The notes under the pieces are model-generated. The model was not told the origin of the DNA. It made no database searches and saw only the letters and a program-made list of their open reading frames with translations. From Hyphomicrobiales bacterium (GTDB lineage: Bacteria; Pseudomonadota; Alphaproteobacteria; Rhizobiales; JAJFHB01), in NCBI GenBank assembly GCA_021775615.1, contig JAJFHL010000038.1, positions 1 through 38,083 of the forward strand: 38,083 nucleotides of DNA. The letters run 5' to 3'. The translations under genes and the position numbers were made by a program. The first letter of the stretch is position 1. Every line of letters starts with the position of its first letter. Below are positions 16,327 to 23,038 of the stretch, piece after piece.

Positions 16327-17160
16327 ATGCAGCTCGACAGCACATTCTTCAGGGCCGAGATCGACGGACCGGTCGCCCATCTCATCATGAGCCGTCCGGA
16401 CAAGGCGAACAGCATGTCGTCCGACTTCTGGGAGGACCTGCCGCGCCTGACCGGAGCTCTCGAGGCGAACGCCGCGATCCGCGCCATGGTGATCTCCGGC
16501 GAGGGCAAGCATTTCTCAGCCGGCATGGATCTTTCCGCCTTCGAGCAGATCATGGAACTGACCGGCGCCGAGCCGGCGCGTGGCGCCCATGCGCTGCGGG
16601 CCCTGATCGCGCGGCTGCAGGACGCCTTCACCGCCCTTGAGCGGGCGCACTTTCCGGTCATCGCGGCCATTCACGGCGCCTGCCTCGGCGGCGGCGTCGA
16701 CTTCGTCACCGCCTGCGACCTGCGGCTGGCCACCAGGGACGCGTTTTTCGGGATCGAGGAAATCCACATCGGCATGACCGCCGATGTCGGCACCCTGCAG
16801 CGATTGCCGAAGCTGATGGCGCCCGGTATCGTGCGCGAACTTGCCTATACCGGCCGCAGGTTCACCGCCGACGAGGCGCATGGCTGGGGGTTGTGCAACT
16901 CCGTACATGAAGACCACGCGGCTGTCGTCGAGGCGGCAATGAAGCTCGCACACGACATTGCCGAGAAGTCACCGCTCGCCATTACAGGCATCAAACAGGC
17001 CTCCAACTATGCGCGTGATCATTCCGTGACGGACGGGCTCGACCAGATCGCCACCTGGAACGCCGGCATGCTGCGGCCGGAAGACCTCAGGTCGGCTCTT
17101 GAAGCGCGAACGGCACGCAAGCAGGCGGTGTTTGCCGATCTGCTGGTGGGCGAGAGCTGA
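16327..17160 (+). CDS. Crotonase, delta3,5-delta2,4-dienoyl-CoA isomerase-like
   Basis: A 277-residue crotonase. The oxyanion-hole segments are HFSAGMDLSAF and HGACLGGGVDFVTACDLRLA. The later block FFGIEEIHIGMTADVGTLQRLPK carries a glutamate and an aspartate in the positions that serve as acid/base pair in dienoyl-CoA isomerases, which sets it apart from the hydratase upstream. It would shift double bonds of a dienoyl-CoA during beta-oxidation of unsaturated chains, which suits an unsaturated terpenoid substrate. The ATG at 16327 has a GAGGGG site 6 bases before it, so the longer open frame from 16219 is not used. It is in the operon with 10-15 bp gaps on each side. Confidence 0.85.
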   Translation: MQLDSTFFRAEIDGPVAHLIMSRPDKANSMSSDFWEDLPRLTGALEANAAIRAMVISGEGKHFSAGMDLSAFEQIMELTGAEPARGAHALRALIARLQDAFTALERAHFPVIAAIHGACLGGGVDFVTACDLRLATRDAFFGIEEIHIGMTADVGTLQRLPKLMAPGIVRELAYTGRRFTADEAHGWGLCNSVHEDHAAVVEAAMKLAHDIAEKSPLAITGIKQASNYARDHSVTDGLDQIATWNAGMLRPEDLRSALEARTARKQAVFADLLVGES

Positions 17161-17175
17161 CCGGGATTGCGGCTT

Positions 17176-18471
17176 ATGAAGGTCCTTGTGCTCGGGGGGT
17201 ATGGCCTCATCGGTCTTGAGATCATGCGCCAACTGATCCGCGACGGCATGACGCCGGTCGGCCTGGGACGATCCGCCCACCAGGGCAAACGCGTCCTGCC
17301 GGAGGCGGAATGGATCGGGCTCGATATCGCAGAGCTGACCACACCTGAGAAATGGGCCGGCCACATTGCCGGCTTCGATGCGGTGGTCAACGCGTCGGGC
17401 GCGCTGCAGTCCGGCGGGCGGGACAACGTCTCGGCGGTGCAGCGCGACGCGATATGCGCGCTCGTTACCGCCTGCGGGGGCACGGGCGTCAGTCGCTTTG
17501 TCCAGATTTCAGCGCCCGGCGCCGACCCGGGCGCCGACACGGAGTTTCTCAGGACCAAGGGCGAAGCCGACCAGGCCCTGCGCCAGAGCTCTCTGGACTG
17601 GGTCATTCTACGGCCGGGACTGGTGATCGCGGCAACGGCCTATGGCGGGTCGAGCCTGTTGCGTACGCTGGCAGCGGTGCCTCTGGTTCAGCCGCTGGTT
17701 CTGGCCGACGCACGGCTCCAGAGCGTCGATGCTCGCGACGTCGCACGGGCAGTCGCCCGGTCGCTCACCGACCGGACGCTGGCGCGCCGGGACTTCGATC
17801 TTGTCGAACCGGAAGAAAGGTCTCTGCGGTCACTCGTGCTCGATTTCCGCATCTGGCTCGGCTTTGCGGCCCCGGCACGCGTCTTCGTGATGCCCGATGC
17901 ATTCGGGTTCGCGGTGGCCCGACTGGCCGACGTGGCGGGGCTGCTCGGGTGGCGTTCACCACTGCGCACGACGGCGCTCAAGGTGCTGGCGGACAATGTC
18001 ACCGGAGATCCCGAACCGTGGCGCGCCGCCACCGGCGAAACGCTCGCGCCGCTGGCGCAGACGCTTGCTCGGTTGTCCACATCGCGCCAGGAGCGTCTGT
18101 TCGCCCGCATGCAATTGCTGTTTCCGGTTGTCTTGGCGGTCTTTGCCGGGTTCTGGATCGCCTCCGGCGTCATCGGCTTCGCGCGCCATGAGGCGGCCGT
18201 GGCGGTGATCTCCGGGCAGGTCGGAGGTGGCCTTGCGTCGCTTTTCGCTTATGCCGGATCGGCATTCGATGTGCTGATCGGTCTTGGCGCGCTCGTGCGA
18301 AAAACATTCCGGGCAAGCTGCCTGGCCTCGGTTGTCCTCTCGCTGGGCTATCTCGCGGCGGGCACGGTCGTTACTCCGGAGCTCTGGGCCGACCCGCTCG
18401 GACCCTTCGTTAAAGTCCTGCCGGCAATCGCTCTTGCGGCGATGCTGGCCGCAATGGCGGATGAACGGTGA
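17176..18471 (+). CDS. SDR-family NAD(P)-binding protein fused to a DoxX-like membrane domain
   Basis: A 431-residue fusion. Residues about 1-290 are an atypical short-chain dehydrogenase/NAD(P)-binding Rossmann domain, starting MKVLVLGGYGLIGLEIMRQL with the GxxGxxG loop and including VVNASGALQSGG and FVQISAPGADPGADTEFLRTKGEAD. Residues about 305-431 contain four hydrophobic helices of the DoxX-like type (LLFPVVLAVFAGFWIASGVIG, then VGGGLASLFAYAGSAFDVLIGLG and LPAIALAAMLAAMA). The Rossmann half would face the cytoplasm, tethered to the membrane. The gene ends overlapping the DUF2269 gene by one base (TGATG), so the pair is translationally coupled. Its reaction is unknown; NADH-ubiquinone-complex-like or lipid-related roles have been suggested for relatives. 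Confidence 0.82.
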   Translation: MKVLVLGGYGLIGLEIMRQLIRDGMTPVGLGRSAHQGKRVLPEAEWIGLDIAELTTPEKWAGHIAGFDAVVNASGALQSGGRDNVSAVQRDAICALVTACGGTGVSRFVQISAPGADPGADTEFLRTKGEADQALRQSSLDWVILRPGLVIAATAYGGSSLLRTLAAVPLVQPLVLADARLQSVDARDVARAVARSLTDRTLARRDFDLVEPEERSLRSLVLDFRIWLGFAAPARVFVMPDAFGFAVARLADVAGLLGWRSPLRTTALKVLADNVTGDPEPWRAATGETLAPLAQTLARLSTSRQERLFARMQLLFPVVLAVFAGFWIASGVIGFARHEAAVAVISGQVGGGLASLFAYAGSAFDVLIGLGALVRKTFRASCLASVVLSLGYLAAGTVVTPELWADPLGPFVKVLPAIALAAMLAAMADER

Positions 18472-18947
18472 TGGAGTGGCTGCATCTCTTGCGCCTGGCG
18501 CATATTCTGGGCGCCGTTGTCGTGCTGGGCACCGGCGCCGGCATCGCCTTCTTCATGGTCATGGCGCACCGCACCGCCGATGCGCGTATCATTGCGCATA
18601 CCGCCGGGACAGTGGTGATCGCCGACTGGATCTTCACCGCCACCGCCGTCGTCGCGCAGCCGATCACCGGCGTGCTCCTCGCCCGTGAAATCGGTTGGAA
18701 CCTGACCGAGGGCTGGATCGTCACTTCGCTTGGATTGTATGTGTTTACGGGGGTGTTCTGGCTGCCAGTGGTGTGGATCCAGCGCCGCATGCGGGACCTG
18801 GCGCGCGCGGCCCATCAGAACGGCGGCGCGCTTACGGCAGACTACTTCCGGCTGTTCAGGATCTGGTTTGCTTGCGGGTTTCCCGCGTTCTTCGCGGTCC
18901 TGGCGATCATCTGGCTGATGGTGGTGAAACCGGATATCGGTGTGTGA
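18471..18947 (+). CDS. DUF2269 family integral membrane protein
   Basis: A 158-residue membrane protein with four hydrophobic helices: LRLAHILGAVVVLGTGAGIAFFMVMA with an early LLRLAHI histidine, AGTVVIADWIFTATAVVAQP, LGLYVFTGVFWLPVVWIQ, and WFACGFPAFFAVLAIIWLMV. This pattern fits DUF2269 predicted membrane proteins. Its start is inside the stop of the SDR-DoxX gene, which argues for a functional membrane complex with it. It is the last gene of the long operon and is followed at once by GC-rich hairpins. Function is unknown. Confidence 0.8.
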   Translation: MEWLHLLRLAHILGAVVVLGTGAGIAFFMVMAHRTADARIIAHTAGTVVIADWIFTATAVVAQPITGVLLAREIGWNLTEGWIVTSLGLYVFTGVFWLPVVWIQRRMRDLARAAHQNGGALTADYFRLFRIWFACGFPAFFAVLAIIWLMVVKPDIGV

Positions 18948-18955
18948 GGCTCCGG

Positions 18956-19012
18956 GCCGGCGCGACAGTCGCCGGCGCCGCACCCAAGGCGGGCCCGCTG
19001 GCCATAGCGGGC
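18956..19012 (+). terminator. GC-rich hairpins after the long operon
   Basis: Two hairpins follow the DUF2269 stop. The first is GCCGGCG-N7-CGCCGGC at 18956-18976 and the second GCCCGCT-N6-AGCGGGC at 18993-19012. Neither has a T tract, so neither is a classical intrinsic terminator; they could slow polymerase or protect the transcript 3' end. Confidence 0.35.
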
Positions 19013-19063
19013 ATCAGCCCGGCACGGTCAAGTCGCCGTGCCGCGGTTGTGCGGTGTAACCGA

Positions 19064-19219
19064 TCAATGCTGCTCGGGACGTTTCCGGTCGCTGCGATCG
19101 CGGAATCCCAACAGTGCACGTCTTGGTTCTTTCGAGCCCTCGGCCTGAGACGGTTCCGTGGTCGGACGGTTCTCGGCTTCCGGCGAGCGAGGTTCGGACG
19201 TTGCAACCAACTTGAACAT
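19064..19219 (-). CDS. Possible 51-residue small protein
   Basis: A short frame MFKLVATSEPRSPEAENRPT onward, ending DRSDRKRPEQH. It is rich in Pro, Glu, Ser, Arg and looks disordered. Support is a GAGAGG ribosome site about 5 bases before the ATG at 19219 and an FNR-like palindrome 64 bp further upstream. I recognise no homologue and the coding evidence is thin. It lies in the 688-bp gap between DUF2269 and the unknown 323-residue protein gene; the rest of that gap holds the usp remnant and hairpins listed separately. Confidence 0.35.
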   Translation of the reverse strand: MFKLVATSEPRSPEAENRPTTEPSQAEGSKEPRRALLGFRDRSDRKRPEQH

Positions 19220-19282
19220 TTTTTCCTCTCACCTGTTCGCGTTTCCTCACCCTTAAAATAGTGCATTAAATCACACTTTACA

Positions 19283-19296
19283 GTGATGTATATCAC
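19283..19296. promoter_or_regulatory. FNR/CRP-family-like palindrome
   Basis: GTGAT-GTAT-ATCAC is an exact inverted repeat with the N4 spacing of FNR/FixK/DNR boxes (consensus TTGAT-N4-ATCAA), differing at the outermost base of each arm. A second overlapping repeat, TCAC-N8-GTGA, occupies 19271-19286. It lies 64 bp upstream of the small minus-strand frame and in an A+T-rich stretch. Universal stress protein genes are often in such regulons, and a usp remnant lies nearby. Binding is not shown. Confidence 0.4.
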
Positions 19297-19437
19297 GTAT
19301 TTGACGTTCATCAGAAACAGCTCGCGGCTTTGGGGTCGGCAAACAGGCAATCGACGCGTCGGCCGGCCCGTCCATACGCCGATGTATCATCGCGGACGGT
19401 TCCGACCGGTGTCCGTGGTGGGAATTTTTGGGAAAAT

Positions 19438-19590
19438 TCACGGCCTGCGGCGCAAGCCTCCGATATCGGGATGCGGGCGCACCACGTTGACCGAGCACTC
19501 GGCGCGGCGCACCACAGGGGCCGTATTGGGCCCGAGCAGGTTGCCGGAGAGCTGCGAACTGTCGAGTCCTACCCGCACAGATTGAACTCT
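19438..19590 (-). pseudogene. 3' remnant of a universal stress protein gene
   Basis: The minus strand here reads VGLDSSQLSGNLLGPNTAPV, then VVRRAECSVNVVRPHPDIGG and a TGA at 19440-19438. This closely parallels the C-terminus of the intact universal stress protein encoded at 20688-21140 (QLSDYLLGPNTARVV, HAKCSVNVVRL). Only the last 40 or so codons are present and no start or nucleotide-binding N-terminal half precedes them. The break falls about 50 bases before the start of the unrelated gene at 19636, so that segment seems to have replaced the 5' part of a second usp copy. The left and right limits are approximate. Confidence 0.75.
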
Positions 19591-19635
19591 TTGCCCGAAC
19601 AGCTATGATGAGAACCCATCGTTGGCGGAGACGTA

Positions 19636-20607
19636 ATGGCAAACTTGACTTTCAAGATACTCGTTCCGAGCAAACCACAGAAAACACGTGCCAAATGGCG
19701 TGCCGAAATCGAGGAAACGGGCGAGCGCTTTCTGATCGGCCAGACGGTTGGTTTCGCGGATGCCGACGGCAAGCACCGCGGTCTTTACCAAAGCCGCGTC
19801 ATGAAGGACATTCCACGGCTTCACTATGACCGGTTCACCGCAGAGGCCAACATCGGGCTTTGGGCACATTTCATGTGGCCCTCGGTCACCGCTGAAAGCG
19901 GCAATGGGCATCATCTTGTGGTCAACACCTATGATCGCGCGCGTTTTACCTTCGGGTTTTATCAACTGGCAGCCCATACGCCGAATCAGAACCTGATCAA
20001 GCTGTTCAGGGAACTCCTGGCGCTGCCTTCGGCAGCGACCTATTTTCCGGATCTATTCATCAGGAACGGACGTGTACACAGACGGGAAGGGACAGCCACC
20101 TACTCGCTGGAAAAGATCACGGAGATTCATCGTCCGAACGGCAAGACTGAAAAGCAGCTCATTGCATTCATGACTTATCTGAACCCTGATACCTACAACG
20201 CCACCGAACGAGAAGCGCTGAACGCTGCAAAGCTCATGCATTGGCTGGTAAACGATACGGCTGCTGTGAACGCATCTGAAACGGTTGCATTCACCATCAT
20301 GCATGACAAGCTGAAGCTCCAGGCGAGAGCGTTCAAACTCACCGGAAAAGACCCTCGGCTTGCGCTTTGGATATCCGATATTCGTCATCAGGGTCGCGGT
20401 GGGCCACGCAAAATAAATGCGGCGCTGGCAGAACCCACATTGAAGAAGCAACTCAGGGCTCTATCCAAGGTTGACGTCTACAATTCCAAGCATCCGAATG
20501 GCCGTTACGTCGCCAGACGTAAAGCGGTGAGAAAGTCTATTGACGTCCTGGTCAGCGAGAACCGCTTTGACAACGTCCTCCTGGGCGACGCACAGCTGCC
20601 GCTCTAG
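19636..20607 (+). CDS. Unrecognised 323-residue protein in a lower-G+C segment
   Basis: I do not assign a family. The ATG at 19636 has a GGAG site about 6 bases upstream. The N-terminal third has KILVPSKPQKTRAKWRAEIE and FLIGQTVGFADADGKHRGLY, and then an ordered core TAESGNGHHLVVNTYDRARF followed by TFGFYQLAAHTPNQNLIKLF. There is no signal peptide or membrane helix. The acid-containing loop followed by an aromatic strand faintly recalls lysozyme/chitosanase-like hydrolases, but that is only an impression. Two 60-base lines I counted are 50% and 52% G+C, against 62-77% in two lines from neighbouring genes, and codon choice differs, so recent transfer is likely. It is flanked by a usp remnant and an intact usp gene. 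Confidence 0.75.
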   Translation: MANLTFKILVPSKPQKTRAKWRAEIEETGERFLIGQTVGFADADGKHRGLYQSRVMKDIPRLHYDRFTAEANIGLWAHFMWPSVTAESGNGHHLVVNTYDRARFTFGFYQLAAHTPNQNLIKLFRELLALPSAATYFPDLFIRNGRVHRREGTATYSLEKITEIHRPNGKTEKQLIAFMTYLNPDTYNATEREALNAAKLMHWLVNDTAAVNASETVAFTIMHDKLKLQARAFKLTGKDPRLALWISDIRHQGRGGPRKINAALAEPTLKKQLRALSKVDVYNSKHPNGRYVARRKAVRKSIDVLVSENRFDNVLLGDAQLPL

Positions 20608-20687
20608 ACCCTTTCACCTGGTCAGTCTACGCCTTAGCCCTAACTGCTGCTTTCGGACGAAAATGGACAGCATCGTTTGATTCGGCG

Positions 20688-21140
20688 CTAAAGCCGCACC
20701 ACGTTGACCGAACACTTGGCGTGCCGCACCACGCGGGCCGTGTTGGGTCCGAGCAGATAGTCCGAGAGCTGCGGGCGGTGGGCGCCGATCACGATCTGAT
20801 CAACCCCAAGCTCGTCGGCGACATCGAGGATCTGTTCATAGACCGTGCCATGGCGGGCGATGGTATCCGCCTTGGTGCCCTTCGCCACGTTCTGCGCGAC
20901 AAACTCATTGAGATGATCGAGTGCGTTCTGCACGATCTTCTTCAAATCGTAGTCTTCCGAACCGCCCATTTCACCGCGAATGGCGTAACGGTAGTCGATG
21001 CCGGTGACCATGTTCGGCACAACCGTCATCACTGTCAGCGCCGCCTTCTGGCGATCCGCCTGTTCGACCCCTTCGGCCAGGACCTTGGCGGAGGTTTCGG
21101 TATCGCCGAGATCGACAGGAACGAGAATTTTTGAAGCCAT
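20688..21140 (-). CDS. Universal stress protein, UspF/UspG-like
   Basis: A 150-residue UspA-domain protein: KILVPVDLGDTETSAKVLAE at the N-terminus, TVMTVVPNM in the second strand, and IVIGAHRPQLSDYLLGPNTA near the C-terminus. The last block is the nucleotide-loop region of the UspF/G type (HRP and LLG), with an arginine where the G-2X-G-9X-G motif has its second glycine. Such proteins bind ATP or AMP and modulate stress and transport. It lies 19 bp downstream of the binding-lipoprotein gene and so is the third gene of the BCCT operon. A role in gating or signalling solute status for the transporter is inferred from position. Confidence 0.9.
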   Translation of the reverse strand: MASKILVPVDLGDTETSAKVLAEGVEQADRQKAALTVMTVVPNMVTGIDYRYAIRGEMGGSEDYDLKKIVQNALDHLNEFVAQNVAKGTKADTIARHGTVYEQILDVADELGVDQIVIGAHRPQLSDYLLGPNTARVVRHAKCSVNVVRL

Positions 21141-21159
21141 TGCCGCCTATCTCCTTTTT

Positions 21160-23016
21160 CTAGCTGTGCTCGGGACGGGTATAGAGCCACACCAATCCGA
21201 TAAACATCAGGAAGATCAGTATATTCAGGATGGACACGTCCGCCGCCGGGTTGATCGCCGCGGGCGGCGATGGAAGCACCGGAGACAATGCCGCAGCCTG
21301 CCTGAGTGTTGGATCGACCAGCAATGTGCCGGGAATGGCCCCGGTTATCGTCTTGATGGTCGCCGCCGGGATCGGTGCGATTGTCGTCGACACTGCGCTC
21401 GGCCCCTGATCGCCGACCGCATCGCCGGCCACCGGCGCCATGCCGGCAAGAACCACCTGAACGCCCAGCGCATCGATCGGCTGGCGCTGTACACGATAGG
21501 TGTTTGCAGGGACCCGCACCTCCCGCAGGAACGGATAGCGCACCAGATTGGCGCCTTCCTTCCAGGCATCCATCGGCAGCACGCCGAAGAGCACTCCGTC
21601 GATCATGCTTGAGATCGCCCGGTCGCCGAGAGGCGCAACGACGAGCGCCGCGTCCGCCTGACCCGAGGTCAGGGTTTCTATGATCGCTTCGGGCGTGCTT
21701 GTCGCGGCATGCTTCAAGGTCGCCTCAAGGGCGAGCCCCTGAAGGACCACCGCCGCAAGACGGGCGGCGGGTGAACCCTCCGGCCCCGTCGCCAGGGTCT
21801 TGATCGCCTTGAAATCCGGCCCATCGCCACTCTTGAGGCCGCTCTTGCCGATCAGATGCACCACATTCTGGCCCACCACGGCAACCGCCTCAAACCGGTC
21901 GTCCCGGCTTGGAACCGCGCCGGACAGATCGAAGAATGCATCGGCGCCGACCAACGCCATACGGGCATCGCCCGAGGCTATCTGGGCCAGGGGATCGATA
22001 TCGGCCATCACCTTGACCTCACGACCGGTGAAGGCGCGCCTCACGGCGCGCAACGCGGTGGTCGAAAGGTTCGATGCCTCTACCGAAGGCGTCGTCGACA
22101 CCACCAAAGGCGTGTCGGTGGTGACCGCGCCGCCCTTGATCAGCCCCATCTCGGCAAGGGCGCTGCGCGCCACGGAAGCGGCCGACCGACCCTCGATGTC
22201 GACCTTACCGTTCAGTGACGCCATGGCTGCCTCGTCAATCTTGCCGGCAAGCGCACTGAGGGCTGCACCCAGATTCTGGTGCTTGGCGAGCGCGTCTGCC
22301 CGCACCAGTGGCGCCAGCTGATAGACCGGGAAGAACTGCAGATCGTCCTGCAGCACGACCAGATCATACTCGATCACCTGACCGTCGGTGGTGTAGATCT
22401 CGGCGACATCAACGTCGCCATCGAGCAATTTGTCGTAGAGCTTCGCGCGATCGTCGAGCTTGACCACCTCTGTGGACCGGAACGCCATGCCGTAGCGCGC
22501 CAGCATCGGTGACAAGCCGTCCAGAGGACGCCTCTGGAAGTCATCCTCGATGCCGAAGTTCAGTTCTCCGGCCTTCGCCACCAGATCGGACATGGTGCTG
22601 AGCCCGAGCTCTTTGGCCCGGCCCCTGCGCATCGCCATGCCGTAATTGTTGGCAAAACCGACACGCGGCAGCCAGGTCATACCAAGCGGCTCGTAGATGG
22701 CCTTGACGCGCTCGGTCGCCTGGTCGCCGTCAGCTATCGGGTTCTGCCCGAGCATGACAAGACCGGTGCCGTTGTATTCCGGATAGACATCGATGTCGCC
22801 GCGCTTGAGCGCCTCCAGAATGGCCTGGGTGTTGGCGTACTCAACGGGGCCCTCGACTTTCAGCCCCTGCTCCTGCGCCAGGATCGCAAACATGTGCGAC
22901 AGGATGTTGCTTTCTCCAAAGTTCTTTGAACCGATCTTGACCGTGCTGCCATCTTCGCTGCAACCGACGAGCAGCATGCATACGGCAAGGAGGCTAAACA
23001 GAATTCGACTGGTCAT
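21160..23016 (-). CDS. Dual-domain solute-binding lipoprotein (OpuAC-type + TAXI-like) with C-terminal membrane helix
   Basis: A 618-residue protein. Residues 1-19 are a lipoprotein signal with lipobox LVGC (lipidated Cys19). Residues about 27-300 are an OpuAC/ProX-type osmoprotectant-binding domain: VKIGSKNFGESNILSHMFA, RGDIDVYPEYNGTGLVML and FGIEDDFQRRPLDGLSPML. Residues about 320-530 look like a second, TAXI/NMT1-like periplasmic domain (PLVVSTTPSVEAS, ATGPEGSPAARLAAVVLQGL, SGQADAALVVAPLG). A proline/alanine-rich linker leads to one membrane helix near residues 594-613 (ILNILIFLMFIGLVWLY). The frame is open to 23148, but the ATG at 23016 has an AAGGGAGA site. The gene follows a BCCT transporter gene by 22 bp, with no ABC ATPase or permease in the window. 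Domain 1 is firm; domain 2 is tentative. Confidence 0.85.
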   Translation of the reverse strand: MTSRILFSLLAVCMLLVGCSEDGSTVKIGSKNFGESNILSHMFAILAQEQGLKVEGPVEYANTQAILEALKRGDIDVYPEYNGTGLVMLGQNPIADGDQATERVKAIYEPLGMTWLPRVGFANNYGMAMRRGRAKELGLSTMSDLVAKAGELNFGIEDDFQRRPLDGLSPMLARYGMAFRSTEVVKLDDRAKLYDKLLDGDVDVAEIYTTDGQVIEYDLVVLQDDLQFFPVYQLAPLVRADALAKHQNLGAALSALAGKIDEAAMASLNGKVDIEGRSAASVARSALAEMGLIKGGAVTTDTPLVVSTTPSVEASNLSTTALRAVRRAFTGREVKVMADIDPLAQIASGDARMALVGADAFFDLSGAVPSRDDRFEAVAVVGQNVVHLIGKSGLKSGDGPDFKAIKTLATGPEGSPAARLAAVVLQGLALEATLKHAATSTPEAIIETLTSGQADAALVVAPLGDRAISSMIDGVLFGVLPMDAWKEGANLVRYPFLREVRVPANTYRVQRQPIDALGVQVVLAGMAPVAGDAVGDQGPSAVSTTIAPIPAATIKTITGAIPGTLLVDPTLRQAAALSPVLPSPPAAINPAADVSILNILIFLMFIGLVWLYTRPEHS

Positions 23017-23038
23017 CTCATCTCTCCCTTTCCGTACT

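Noticed and set aside
18695-19261. A 188-codon plus-strand frame running past the DUF2269 gene
   Set aside because: Starts inside a clear membrane protein in another frame and continues through hairpins and non-coding DNA.
20608-20687. Possible target-site duplication bounding the low-G+C gene
   Set aside because: I compared the flanks at about 19570-19630 and 20608-20690 and found no convincing direct repeat.
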